Below, piece after piece: positions 9,268-22,422 of a DNA stretch of 64,000 nucleotides. The translations under genes were made by a program, and so were the position numbers. This DNA is from Prunus persica (taxonomy: Eukaryota; Streptophyta; Magnoliopsida; Rosales; Rosaceae), in NCBI RefSeq assembly GCF_000346465.2, contig NC_034011.1, positions 1,965,677-2,029,676 of the forward strand, in the 5' to 3' direction. Position 1 is the stretch's first letter. Each line of letters begins with the position of its first letter. A model generated the notes under the pieces. The model ran no database searches, had not been told where the DNA came from, and saw only the letters and a list, made by a program, of their open reading frames with translations.

Positions 9268-12200
9268 TTAGGCTTGGGAAGGCAATGAGACCCACTTGCG
9301 GTACTCTGCAAGAGCCCACAGAGGGTAGATATTTCTGTAAGCTGCATAATGTAGCATGCAGTTCTTCATGAACACTCCCGTAATTTCCTGCCATAGTTCA
9401 GTGATTAATGGTTAGAAAAATTTACAAGTAAAAATTAAGCAGATTGTAATGCAAGTCATGTTATGCTAAGAAAGATACCTGTTGGGGAAAATCCCCATTT
9501 TCCATTTGAGAATTGATAATCAACTTCGCCGCACGATGAAGAGGTGCAGGGTCTCTGTCTGCCTGTCCAGCATGAATCAGACCCATCATAGCCCATCCAG
9601 TGTGTACTAAATTTGATCGGTTTCCTTCGAGCGGAACGTACTCCTGTATCACCCACCACGGGACAAATATTTTAATGTAAGACAATGGGATTGTTTAAGA
9701 AACTTGAAGCTTAAAAATATGTTCACCTCCCTCATTTTACCTTTTTGGGACATGAAAGGTAGCTCTCTCCCCAACCACCGTTCTCTCTCTGTGTTTTGAG
9801 TAGAAAGTTAACCCCTTTGCGCATGGCTAAACAATTAATGAAAGTCTTGCCGGCAGCTGCTAACCCTCCAAGGGCAAACCAGGAACCATATGTGAAGCAA
9901 ACTCCCCAATTTCCATACCTGTGCAAAATGTTCCTCAACTAAGTTCTTTTCCATATATATATTTACATATCTGATTATCTAAACATACCATGAACCATCT
10001 GGCATTTGTATACTTTCAAGGTACTGCGTAGCATTGGTAATGAAATGATCAATCTCTTTCTTTCTGTGCCCAGGATACAACTTCTTAAACAGAACCAAAG
10101 CCTGAATTGCAGATGAAGTGCATTCAACATATTCATGCTCAACCACAATGTCCGCGAAGAATTCAGTGGGATTTAACATCTAGAGGAAACAAAAAGGAGA
10201 GGGAGAATATAGAGTAAGTATCTGCTAGAATATAGAGTAAGTATCTGCTAATGGATATTTCAAACATTAACTTCATACTTCTAACCAATCTGACTCCAAT
10301 TTGTAAAAATGCTTACTTCTAACCAATCTGCAGCTCCTGCTGGTTCCCAGGCTGCCAAACCACCATTTTTACTCTGCAATGAGTTGTAAAATAAAGCATT
10401 TTTATTCATGAGTTGAGTACAGAAACATAGAAGACCCAATTTGCTTACTGCAGGGAAACCACATGCTACTCAAACTCATATTTATGACTTAAGATGCAAG
10501 ATAAGAGTACTTGAAGACACATTAGCTGTTACCTGAAGGGAAAGTAGGACATTGATAGAATCATATAATCGCTCAGGTTCCATTTTTTCACCAACTATAT
10601 CTGGTCGCATCATCGAGAACAGCAGGCAACACTGTAGAGGGGGCTATTGTGAGAAACCTGGAGATAATTAACCAACAGGGTGGATATCTCAATTGAAGCG
10701 CTCATTACCTTTAAACCCTCTGCAGTGCAATCAGAAACTTGCCATCCATGGTCTTGATCAGAGAAAGTCCATGATCCCTTGGAAATATGGCGGTACATGC
10801 TTTTGAAGTCACCAGATGGATTGTCCTTGACCTGTACAGTTTGAATACAAAGGATTCATTAGTCTGAACAAATGAATGGTTACACATTTACATTAAAAAA
10901 TGATAATTTAGTTGACTCTAGTTAAAATTGAACCTGAGATTTCTTGATGAAGTCATGTCCTCTAGCCAGCGTAGGTCCAATTTCATCAGTGAGATTGCTA
11001 GCAAGCAAAGCTTGAATTGCAAACCCAGTATCCCACTCTTGACTACCAAAACTCTTCATATATCAATCAAACAATAAACATGTCAACTTCTAGGTGAGTT
11101 ACTCCTTAAAATTAAAAGCATTTGTGAATATACAAAAAAATAAAGAAGTTTACAACATTCCATAAATAATTTGGGATGCTATATATACCAACCTGCATCT
11201 TCATCCCATCTTCAGCAACCCATAAATAATCTGGGATCCTAGCAAGATGCTTCTTAAAATAGTCTCCATTTGGATCTTCAGCCCAACAAGCAAGCATACA
11301 TAAAACCTGTTCAAGTAATGCAAATAACATGATGAGAATCTGAAAAGTTAATATTTTTCTCTAGTCTCCTATAAGGTACATCAGTATCCTTATCCACATT
11401 ACCTTTTCCACACATCCAATGGTAATATATCTGCTGTTTTCATCTTCGTAATGAATATGCTTCATTGTTACTTGAAGAGCTTTTTCTCTGACCAACTTGT
11501 TAAACGGCCAGCGAGTAAGAAGAGGCTCTGTACATATGTAGAGACTATCCCACATGATGTCCTGTATCCAAGGGTGAGGGTAGTAGATATCCTCCTGCAA
11601 TTAAATTACTGTAATCAGGTTCTGTACTTAAACAAGAATCATAAACTGATTAATTCATTTAACTAAGTTTAACTCACTTTTGCGCAGTGATGGCGAACTC
11701 CCTTCCAATTAATTTCATTGTAAGGTTGAGCATAAAGTTCTTCCCTTAACTGCAGAATCAGAGGTGTGATTGGGCCAACAAACCTTTTCCCATATAAATA
11801 TGACATAGGCATGTAAACCATCCTACAATAGCACCACATTTTTGCTGCATTTCCAAGATAAAAGAGGTTAAAAATGAAGACTACAAGTAAAAACTAAATC
11901 AATCAACATGGGGAAGGTGGAAATACTTGGATTAATTGTGCTAACCTGGATGCATAGGAAGAAATGAAGGCAGAACCCAAAACTCTGGGGGCATTGGGTT
12001 GCTTCCAGACCACTCAAAGACACCAAGTATCTGCAACAAGTTAAGCAACATTAATTCATCTTCATATACGGTTAAGCACAACAATTGAAGCCTAATAATT
12101 CAATTAGTGTTCATAACTTTTTTTCATGCGTACCGAAAGCCAAGTCTTTCCCCAAGAGGGCATGTGTGTGACACTACCATGATCAAGAATCCATTTCCTT

Positions 12201-14221
12201 ACTCTGGCACAAGCATTGTCCTGGCCTCCATCAGGTCCTTCTCCGAGAATACGCATACAAATGTAGCTCAGGGCTGTGCAGAACATGGTGCTGTGTCCTT
12301 CAATATGTAATCCCCAACCACCATCTTGATTCTGAAAATACATTACCATTCTTTATATACTAGTTTAACACAAAATATGCACAATGAGTGGAAATTAAAT
12401 TTAAAAATTGATCCCATTTGTATGAACCAAGTAAATAAGTATGTACCTGATGGTAGTATATGTAACGCAGAATTTCTTTGCGATGCTCTGCTGGGAATAC
12501 AGTATTAAGATGCCCTGTAATGTATGTACACATGACCTGCAAAAAAAAATTGGAATTAAAAAGGGAAAATTAGTAAAAAGCTCCAAAACATTCATATTTT
12601 AGTAAAAAATCTAACTAAAGCTCTAAAAATAACTGTAATTATAAGGAAATTAGAAATTTTATACTCACCAAAGGAGGAAGGAAAAACAATGGGCCAGCAT
12701 TTTCAGCAGGCCAATGGCCATCACTTGCCTGCAAGGCTGAAAAGAAGTGAACAGATCTTCTCAGTGAGGCTGTGGCCTTTTCATATGTGATTTCCTCGCC
12801 ATCCTCAACCTTTACTGGGGGAATTGTCTGCTTGAAGTTATTCTCTTTTAGGAACTGCAGTGTAGTGAACAGAGTATTAAGAGTGGAATTAGAGAAAAAA
12901 GTAAATAAAATTCATGATGCTGATTATAAAATTCTAATTTGGTATTAGTCCACAAATATATCAGTGATATTTAAGAAAGGGGGAATTGAACCTAGGACCT
13001 TGGATGGAACTACAAGATTTGAATACTAGGGAGATGTTGACACTCCCAAAAATTTATTATTATGTAATCATTCCTTTGTTTTTATTTTTCTCTTATTACC
13101 ACTTTCCTCATATCAAATGGTTTTACCCATCAAAAGAAAGGAAATGAAAACTTATATAAGTGCTAAAAACAAGACAGAGATTGGCCCACTACTAGCAACA
13201 TCGATATTGTCCCCAACTTAACCACCTATTTAGCATGTGTGAGATTTTATACAAAAGGTCTCGATGTTATTAGGAGTAGAACCATTTATTAGATTGGACT
13301 TTCTATTTTGTTAAGTTTCCGATGTGGGACTCGTGTATTTTTCAACAATTACTAGTCTACTAATATTCCTTTTTGCATTTTATTTGAAGAGGTTCTAAGT
13401 TTGAATTCCCGTCTTTATATTATTAAAATAAATTTAAAAAACCAAGACAAACAGATCAAAATTAAAAAGGTTTAACGCTATTCACACTCTTGTTGTCTCT
13501 TGTCTAACCTGTTGACGTGAAGGATAGTGTTGGGATGGATGTTAGAGTCTCTTATGGTGGATTCATGGAACACGAGCATCATGCAAACCTCTTATGAAAA
13601 TTTAAATTTTTATATCCCCACACACACGCCACTATCAGCTTCAACAATTCCTTGGTTTAGGTCAATTCTCCGCCATCATCTTTATTTATTTATTTATTTT
13701 TCTGATAAACCCTCATAATCATCAGTTTGTCTATCTGCTCAAAACTTCTTAAAATAGCAACCGATCAACATTTACTTTTACTGACCAATTTTCTAATACA
13801 ACTCACGTTTATATGTTGATTGTAAAGGCGGTCAGTAAGATAATCACAAAAAAATATAACCCAAAAATAAGATAAACAATATCGTTTGAAATCAGACTTT
13901 GAATTTAAATCATTAGTCAAACTAATTTTTATATGCATGTGTGATCTAAAATTACAGTTTGACAACGTAAAATTCTAAGAAAACAACACTATAAGTTAAT
14001 GAAATTAAGTGGATAAACACCTGCATACGCCACAGGAGGTCACCGCTAGGCTTGACCTGATGGCGATTATTGTAGAAATTAAGACGAGCTTCTTCCACCT
14101 CGGCTCGCTCTTCGGGAGTTCCTGCCTCAGGATCAAACTCAAATATCTGCCTCCCCACAAAGTTGTTTGTGCTGTAGATGTAAGGGTCATTCCCACCATC
14201 TGCAACCTTAAGCTTCCACAT
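9268..14221 (-). CDS. Oxidosqualene cyclase (triterpene synthase), copy 1
   Basis: The enzyme cyclises 2,3-oxidosqualene to a pentacyclic triterpene alcohol. I place 16 exons: 14021-14221, 12669-12854, 12447-12536, 12134-12331, 11946-12030, 11678-11844, 11403-11594, 11193-11306, 10934-11053, 10709-10831, 10533-10631, 10317-10373, 9989-10179, 9741-9918, 9479-9643 and 9268-9387. All have GT-AG borders and the chain reads 761 codons to TAA. The start is the [10 protein letters not shown] methionine typical of the family. The catalytic DCTAE is at residues 485-489, and QW motifs are present (QDGGWG, QENGGWG-like, QMPDGSW). MWCYCR at 256-261 carries the Trp of beta-amyrin synthases, where class I lupeol synthases have Leu. 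The product cannot be assigned: lupeol, germanicol, beta-amyrin or friedelin types are all possible. Intron 1 is about 640 bp longer than in copy 2, and the 70-bp intron 9919-9988 is absent from copy 2. Confidence 0.94.
9919..9988 (-). other. 70-bp intron present only in cyclase copy 1
   Basis: It splits the Trp codon of the DGSW-YGNWG region. In copy 2 the same coding sequence is continuous within exon 18029-18397, whose 369 bp equal 191 plus 178 bp of copy 1. The intron begins GTATG and the following exon also begins GTATG, so a short direct repeat brackets it. Confidence 0.9.
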
Positions 14222-14318
14222 CTTCAATATCTCTTTCTTATTATTATTCTATATATAGCTGCCACTGCTGTTCTACCTAAGAACCTGTTTCATGCATGCA
14301 ATGTATGTATCTATGGAT

Positions 14319-14321
<3 letters not shown>

Positions 14322-14377
<56 letters not shown>
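14322..14377. repeat. (GA)n microsatellite in the leader region of cyclase copy 1
   Basis: About 28 uninterrupted GA units. On the gene's strand it is a CT tract, common in plant 5' leaders. Confidence 0.95.
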
Positions 14378-14379
<2 letters not shown>

Positions 14380-14420
14380 CTGTACGTGAGAAGCTGCAAA
14401 AACCTTAATGTAGAGGTTGG

Positions 14421-14429
14421 TTATATAGC
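14421..14429 (-). promoter_or_regulatory. Probable TATA box of cyclase copy 1
   Basis: The minus strand reads GCTATATAACC here, about 200 bp upstream of the start codon. The surrounding 14410-14475 block is conserved at 22255-22320 before copy 2. A TATA box here would put the long GA/CT microsatellite (14322-14377) in the 5' leader. Confidence 0.6.
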
Positions 14430-14479
14430 TAAGAATGAAAGAGAGGTGGGGTCGGCCAGCTACCTAGTTTATATATATG

Positions 14480-17294
14480 TGTGTGTTTGTATAATGCGAG
14501 AGTAGTTTTTCGTGATCAGCAACTAATCATTCTTTAATATGCTTCGATAGAGGAATAATACATATCACCTTCCTAAATTTGTACATATATATATAACATT
14601 TATAGATCTAGAGAAATTAAACAAGCATCCACTCTCTATGTCAGGTAGTTCTTATTATATACCAGCCTCTTTGCACGTGCTTCTGCGCCTGCGAGAGGTT
14701 TTTTTTAAAAAAATTTAAATTTATTTTAAAATTAAAAAAGATAATGGATAGTTGTGTTCCATAAAAATAGGATCCATTATCTGAATTTTCTTTTAATTTT
14801 AATTTTTTTAATATGAAAAATTGTAAATTTACCATATTATCCTCATTTAATTAATAATTTTAATTCTTAATGTTTGCATTAACCAAGGGCATTTTCTGGT
14901 ATTTTGAATGTTTCACCATTCTCTGTCTTTTGCTTTATATATATAGATTTTATTTTTTGGTAAGAACATTTTCTTATTGTTTCCGATTGTCGTGAAGTCA
15001 GCCCTCCTCTAATGTAGGGTGCGTTTCTTCCACCAACCACCATCCACCCAAAAATGATTGAATATGAGTGTCGCTTCCACGCGACACAAAATTATAATAT
15101 CGCGTATCAAAGATTAAATGCACGAGTATTTTTAATGGGAGTTGTTTTTTTCATTTTTATTGTAAGAATAATGAGAGTTGTAATTGGCATTTCAAAATTT
15201 TTATTTTGCATTCCTTCTTTTAAAACGGATAAAGAAAATGCAATATTATGACAGACATGGGTAAAAATTTTCCCAATAACTTAAGCATCCCAGTCCTAGT
15301 AGCAATACGGAGAACTTTCAAAAACTTCTATATACAATAAGACTTAAGGCATTATTCTATTTTAATTTTTAGACTTAGGATCTTTATGAAAGATTTTTGT
15401 ATAATACAGAGTAATTAAAAATGAAAGCAAATAAAAATTGCGTGTTCATATGGTTTTGGGGGATATGCATGATCTGAATTTGTCTCTTTCTTTGGCCATT
15501 GACTTGAGTTTGTAGTGATATCACATTGTAAGTCATATCATAGAATCTCTACAATTAAATTATTATGGCGTTGAACTTTAAGTTAGCGGAGATGTTAGGT
15601 ATAAAGATTTTTATTGAAAGATTACACGTAACCCTTATTGACTAACAATTCACCAACATAATTAAATCTCTAATAGGGAAAAGCTTCTTCCTTTGTATTC
15701 ACTTCACTCTTTTTTTCTTCAAGAATTAATTCTTAGCAAGCTGAAAACTAGACACATGGATGGGATGTTCAAACTAACATTAGTTGATACATCACATTAA
15801 TGAACTCAAATTATCATAACAACATTTGAATATGCACATAAATTTGGAAAAAAGATTCTCCGGCTGGGAGAAAGCTATCTAAATATTTTTAATGGAACAA
15901 GTTGTATCTACATTAGTTGCTTTGTACGTGTTTTTTATTATTTTATCAATGAAATACTATCGCTCTTTTATAATAAAAAGATATGAACAGAGTTACTAAT
16001 AATGGCATGAGGGCAACGGGCACCTAATCAAAGTTTCCCGCGATTACTGAGGCATATATACATTAAAATAGGAAACCACATGAAAAGTATGCAGGGATTT
16101 TTTAAACAAAGAACACGATCTCTGAATCTCATACCAAAACAAAGCGAACAATAATCTAGGGTATAAAAGAAGTCTACGTTTTCTAAGCATGTAGGACCAA
16201 GGTGGAATAATATTTGAACTGGTATATTAAATACAATATATATATGTTGATGTCGGTGTGATTTTCCCAATAATATCTTTACCTTAGATACCATGTTTAA
16301 TAATTTCTTGGAAATCGAATTTGACACATTTTTTAATATTAAGGAACAAAATATATGTCAACGGGGTCTAAATTCAATGAAAAATAGCATTAACTTGCAG
16401 ACTAATAGTTTAAGATTCAAACCCTCATGCCACCGTGATTGTGTATGTGAGAAAGAAAAATATCCGGAAGATGAGAGGAATGAAGACATGTGAAAGACTA
16501 TATGAAATCATATAGGTGAAAGCTAAAAATTAAAAACAACAAAATTTTATTTTATAAAAGATTTTTCTCTCTCGACTTGATTTAAAAAGCAAAAGGCTGA
16601 AAACCCAAAAAGAAAGTGTTGATAGGATACCACATGCACTTAGTAGCACATTAAAGACAAATACTAACAAGTTTTGGAGTATTAACGCTGGAAACTTCAT
16701 TAAAGACAAATCAAATACTAACAACTTTTGGAGTGTTTTTTAGTGAATTTATTGTATTAGCCCACCAATGTGGACATATATAAACCAAGCACAAAGTATT
16801 CTACCACTCATATTCCTATCCTACACCTACGTATATTTATGATATGATTCCTTTCTCTAGCTGGTTTGACCTTTGCGAAGCTAAGGTTCATACCAATTTA
16901 TTCAAGGACCATGCTTTAATTATGCTAATTATCCTCAATTCTTTATAATTTGTTTAATTAATCATCAATTTTCGCTCGTGTGAATGTCATTAGACTAAAA
17001 GATTATGAGTAATGCTAGGCATACCACATTTGCATATCACTTTGTTAGAGAGATCGATGAAGCCGGCCCACCTTTATTAGAGAGGTAATGTGGTATAATG
17101 ACTAGCATTTTTGAAAGATTATTGGCTAATTGTTCAGGAGTTCCCCAATAAACTTAATAAATGTACATGCATGTAATATCTAAAAATAACAGTACAGTTA
17201 GGCTCAAATTCTTGAAAAAGCTAGGTCATATCTTGGCCATGCTTCTACAAATGTATAAGGTTTAATTTTTAATGACCTAATTGACTCAACCAAT
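14480..17294. other. Intergenic region between the cyclase copies
   Basis: AT-rich with no gene seen; open frames are short and unlike known proteins. It holds the promoter side of copy 1 and a small fold-back element at 17008-17112. Confidence 0.6.
17008..17112. mobile_element. Short fold-back MITE-like element
   Basis: The left arm 17008-17029 (AGTAATGCTAGGCATACCAC...) pairs imperfectly with the right arm 17088-17112 (...TGGTATAATGACTAGCATT). There is no coding capacity and no clear target duplication. Confidence 0.6.
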
Positions 17295-17314
17295 GAGAAG
17301 CTGCAAGATCCTCT
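17295..17314 (-). pseudogene. 20-bp identity to the last exon of the STRUBBELIG-receptor gene
   Basis: These 20 bases are identical to 27088-27107, coding sequence near the C-terminus of the receptor, in the same orientation. Weaker similarity continues to the left. It lies 240 bp from the 3' end of cyclase copy 2 and is read as a decayed receptor copy. Confidence 0.5.
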
Positions 17315-17553
17315 CTCTCATTGGATTGTACACAAGTAATCTCATTGGATTTGAACAAGAAATTGAATTGCATTTGATTGCACACAAGTACTCGTAATTC
17401 CTCGTAAATTTATTGAAAAATTTGTATTTTGTACAAATTCATTCTCACTAAGCATCAAGCTGAACCCCCATAAAAATGATTTTCAACAATTGGCTCTTAT
17501 ATATATATGTTTAATCCTTTATGTTGGATAAGCTACACAATACTGTTAGCGAT

Positions 17554-20500
17554 TTAGGCTTCCGAAGGCAATGGAACCCACTTGCGGTACTCTGCAAGAG
17601 CCCACAGAGGGTAGATATTTCTGTAAGCTGCATAATGTAGCATGCAGTTCTTCATGAACACTCCTGTGATTTCCTGCCATAGTTCAGTGATTAATGGTTA
17701 GAAAAAAGTTACAAGTAAAAATTAAGATTGCAATGCAAGTAATGTTGTGCTAAGAAAGATACCTGTTGGGGAAAATCCCCATTTTCCATTTGAGAATTGA
17801 TAATCAACTTTGCTGCACGATGAAGAGGTGCAGGATCTCTTTCTGCCTGTCCAGCTTGAATCAGACCCATCATAGCCCATGCAGTGTGTACTAAATTCGA
17901 TCGGTTTTCTTCGAGAGGAACGTACTCCTGTATCAACCGCCAAGAGAGAAATATTTTCATGTAAGACAATGGGATGGTTTAAGAAATTTGAAGCTTGCTT
18001 AAAACGCAATCCACCTCCAACATCTTACCTTTTTTGGACATGAAAGATAGCTCTCTCCCCAGCCACCGTTCTCTCTTTGTGTCGTGAGTAGAAAGTTAAC
18101 GCCTTTGCGCACAGTCAAACAATTATTGAAAGTCTTTCCGGCCGCTGCTAACCCTCCAAGGGCAAACCAGCTACCATATGTAAAGCAAACTCCCCAATTT
18201 CCATACCATGAACCATCTGGCATTTGTATGTTTTCAAGGTACTCTGTAGCATTGGTAATGAAATTATCAATCTCTTTTTTCCTGTGCCCAGGATACAACT
18301 TCTTAAACAGAACTAAAGACTGAATTGCAGATGAAGTGCATTCAACATATTCGTGCTCGACCACAATGTCCGCAAAGAATTCTGTGGGATTTAACATCTG
18401 AGGGAAATAAAAGAGGAAAATATGTAGTAAGTATCTGCTAATGATTATTTTAAGAGCATTAATTTCTGTTCATCTGACAGATTTGCACAAGAACGTGGCT
18501 TCAATTTGTTAGAATTCTTACTTCTAACCACTCTGCTGCTCCTGCTGGTTCCCAGGCTGCTAAACCACCATTCTTACTCTGCAATGATCCGAAAAATGGT
18601 GCTTAGTTAATGAGTACTTAGATATAAAAGAGCAATGCACTTGAAAAGAGAAGGGTTGAAGTGCTAAAAGTTAATTAAATTCTTCAAACTAAAGCAACAA
18701 TTAGGAGTGGCAACTCTAGGGTTAAAGAATCATGTGAAACAAATATAGATCAAATTGCTGCAGGGAAAGCACAAGCTTTTAAATCCATATCTATGACTAG
18801 GGGGTGCAGGATAAGAATACTTTAGACACAATCCTTTCTGCAGGCAAGTTCTCACCTGTAGGGAAAGTAGGACATTGACAGAATCGTATAACCTCTGAGG
18901 TTCCATTTTTTCACCAACTATATCTGGTCGCATCGTCGAGAACAACAGGCAACACTGCAGTGTAGGAGATTGTGAGAAACATGGAGATAAACAGACGGTG
19001 GATAAGTCAAATTGAAGCATTTGAGAAAATTTAGTTACCTTTAAACCCTCTGCGGTGCAATCAGAAACTTGCCATCCATGGTCTTGATCAGAGAAAGTCC
19101 ATGATCCTTTAGAAATGTGGCGGTGCATGCTTTTGAAGTCACCAGATGGATTGTCCTTGACCTGTACAGTTTGAGCGCAAAGGATTCATTAGTCTGAACA
19201 AATTAATGGACACACATTTATAGGTAAACTATAGTTAAAATTGAACCTGAGATTTCTTGATGAAGTCATGTCCTCTAGCGAGCGTAGGTCCAATTTCATC
19301 AGTAAGATTGCTAGCAAGCAAAGCTTGAATGGCAAAACCAGTATCCCACTGCTGACTTCCAAAACTCTGCATATATCAATCAAACAATAAGTATGTAAAC
19401 TTCTAAGGTTTTCCTCTTCTTTTAGGTGAGTTACACTTTAATGACCAAAGGAGAAAAACTCTGCTTAAAATCATACGCATAAATGTTACAACAGCATAAA
19501 TAATCTGGGATGCTATGTGTACTAACCTGCATCTTCATCCCATCTTCAGCAACCCATAAATAATCTGGGATCCTAGCAAGATGCTTCTTAAAATAGTCTC
19601 CATTTGGATCTTCAGCCCAACAAGCAAGCATACATAAAACCTGTTCAAGTAATGCAAATAACATGATGAGAATCTGAAAAGTTAATATTTTTCTCCAGTC
19701 TCCTATAAGGTACATCAGTATCCTTATCCACATTACCTTTTCCACACATCCAATGGTAATATATCTGCTGTTTTCATCTTCATAATGAATATGCTTCATT
19801 GTAACTTGAAGAGCTTTTTCTCTGACCAACTTGTTAAACGGCCAGCGAGTAAGAAGAGGCTCTGTACATATGTAGAGACTATCCCACATGATGTCCTGTA
19901 TCCAAGGGTGTGGGTAGTAGATATCCTCCTGCAATTAAATACCTGTAATCAGGTTCTGTACTTAAACAAGAAATATAAACTGATTAAGTAATTTAATTAA
20001 AGTTAAACTCACTTTCGCACAAAGATGGCGCACTCCCTTCCAATTAATTGCATCGTAAGGTTGAGCATATAGTTCTTCCCTTAATTGCAGAATGAGAGGT
20101 GTGATTGGGCCAACAAACCTCTTCCCATATAAATATGACATAGGCATGTAAACCATCCTACAATAGCACCACATTTTTGCTGCATTTTCAAGATAAAAGA
20201 GGTTAAAAATTAAGACTTCTAACTAAATCACAAGGACACTCCTTGAGTTTGCAGAGTTCTTCAATCTGCAGGTGTGCTAACCTGGATGCATAGGAAGAAA
20301 TGAAGGCAGCATCCAAAACTCCGGCGGCATTGGGTTGCTTCCAGACCACTCAAACACGCCAAGTATCTACAACAAAAGCAACATACTCATATTAATTGAA
20401 GCCTAATAAATGCAACTATTACTCATATTTTTTCCATTCAACAAGGCCATACGTACCGAAAGCCAGGTCTTTCCCCAAGAGGGCATGTGTGTGACACTAC

Positions 20501-21892
20501 CGTGATCAAGAATCCATTTCCTTGCTCTGGCACAAGCATTGTTCTGGCCTCCATCAGGTCCTTCTCCGAGAATGCGCATACAAATGTAGCTCAGGGCTGT
20601 GCAGAACATGGTGCTATGGCCTTCAATATGTAATCCCCAACCACCATCTTGATTCTGAAAATACATTACCATTCTTTATATACTAGTTTAACACAAAATA
20701 TGCACAATGAGTGGAAATTGAATTTAAAATTTGATCCTATTTGTGTGAACAAATATACCAAATAAGTATGTACCTGATGATAGTATATGTAACGCAGAAT
20801 TTCTTTGCGATGCTCTGCTGGGAATACAGTATTAAGATGCCCTGTAATGTATGTACACATGACCTGCATTTTTTTTATTTTTTTTGTGGAATTAAAAACG
20901 GAAAATTAGTAAAAAAAAATCTCACTAAATCTCTAATAAGTAACTGTAATTATAAAGAAATTAGAATTTATATACTCACCAAAGGAGGAAGGAAGAACAA
21001 TGGGCCAGCATTTTCAGCAGGCCAATGGCCATCACTTGCCTGCAAGGCTGAAAAGAAGTGAACAGATCTTCTCAGTGAGGCTGTGGCCTTTTCATATGTG
21101 ATTTCCTCGCCATCCTCAACCTTTACTGGGGGAATTGTCTGCTTGAAGTTATTCTCTTTTAGGAACTGCAGTTTAGTGAACAGAGTATTAAGAGTGGAAT
21201 TAGAGAAAAAAGTAAATAAATTCATGATGCTGATTATAAAATTCTAATTTGGTATTAGTCCACAAATATATCAGTGATACTTAAGAAGGGGGGAATCGAA
21301 CCTAGGACCTCTGATAGAACTCTAATACCACAAATTTATGATTGGTATTAGAGAAAAAGCAAGTTAATTCATTATGCTGATTGTAGAACAAACTTATGAG
21401 TGCTAAAAAGAAGAAAAGGAATTCAAAAGTTGACAGGTTCGAAGCTAACTATCTGTCTAGTTGAATTTTCTTTATTTTTTATTTATTTATTTATTTATTT
21501 ATGGTAGGATATGATATCAAGTTTGAAACCCCTTGGATTTATATAATAATAAAAACCAAGACAAACCTATCATATTTTATACCCACACACACACTCACGT
21601 TCTCTTGCTAAACTCAAATTTACAGTTTGACGACATAAGTCTAACAAGAGAATATTACCGAGTAGTAATGAAATATTAAATGGATAAATACCTGCATACG
21701 CCATAGGAGGTCACCGCTAGGCTTGACCTGATAGCGATTATTGTAAAAATTAAGACGAGCTTCTTCCACCTCAGCTCGCTCTTCGGGAGTTCCTGCCTCA
21801 GGATCAAACTCAAATATCTGCCTCCCCACAAAGTCGTTTGTGCTGTAGATGTAAGGGTCATTTCCTCCATCTGCAACCTTAAGCTTCCACAT
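17554..21892 (-). CDS. Oxidosqualene cyclase (triterpene synthase), copy 2
   Basis: I place 15 exons: 21692-21892, 20980-21165, 20774-20863, 20457-20654, 20282-20366, 20013-20179, 19737-19928, 19527-19640, 19247-19366, 19039-19161, 18856-18954, 18522-18578, 18029-18397, 17763-17927 and 17554-17673. The chain encodes 761 codons without a break, with the same exon lengths as copy 1 except one fused exon. DCTAE and MWCYCR are at the same positions. By eye about 28 residues differ from copy 1. They include N/D and H/Y in exon 1, a YNEI-to-YDAI change, E-to-Q in the SQEWD block, M-to-T in CLLFSMMRP, and a C-terminus PLPSEA in place of SLPSQA. Both genes look functional. The differences could tune product profile, but none falls on a residue I can name as product-determining. 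Confidence 0.94.
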
Positions 21893-22149
21893 TCTTCAAT
21901 ATCTCTTTCTTATTAATTATATATCAAGGTATATATATATCTTCTCAGTAAGAACCTGTTTCATGCATATGCAATGTATAAGTAACAATACACCATAAAG
22001 ATGTGCTATGTAGCTAGGTGAATATATATACATATATAAGTGCATATTCAAGAAAATCTTATATATAGTGCAGATTAATCATAGGATCCCCTAGCTTTCC
22101 ATATTTTGTAAATGTCTCAATTGTTGTATATATAGTGTGTACGGATATT

Positions 22150-22197
<48 letters not shown>

Positions 22198-22363
22198 TGA
22201 GACCCCGTACATGCAGTTTGCAGTTTGCAAAGAAGAAGCTGCAGAAACCTTATTGTAGAGTTTGGTTATATAGCTAAGAACGAAAGAGAGGTGGGGTTGG
22301 CCAGCTAGCTAGCTCAGATATATTTGTGTGTGTATGTTGTATATGTATGGTTAATACGCGCAC

Positions 22364-22418
<55 letters not shown>
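22150..22418. repeat. Paired GT/GA microsatellites upstream of cyclase copy 2
   Basis: A (GT)n-(GA)n tract lies at about 22150-22198 and a longer (GA)n tract at 22372-22418, either side of the putative TATA box. Copy 1 has the leader-side tract only. Confidence 0.9.
22266..22273 (-). promoter_or_regulatory. Probable TATA box of cyclase copy 2
   Basis: CTATATAA on the minus strand, in a block conserved with 14421-14429. The two promoters share about 60 bp around it, including a GAAAGAGAGGTGGGGT-type stretch. Confidence 0.6.
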
Positions 22419-22422
<4 letters not shown>

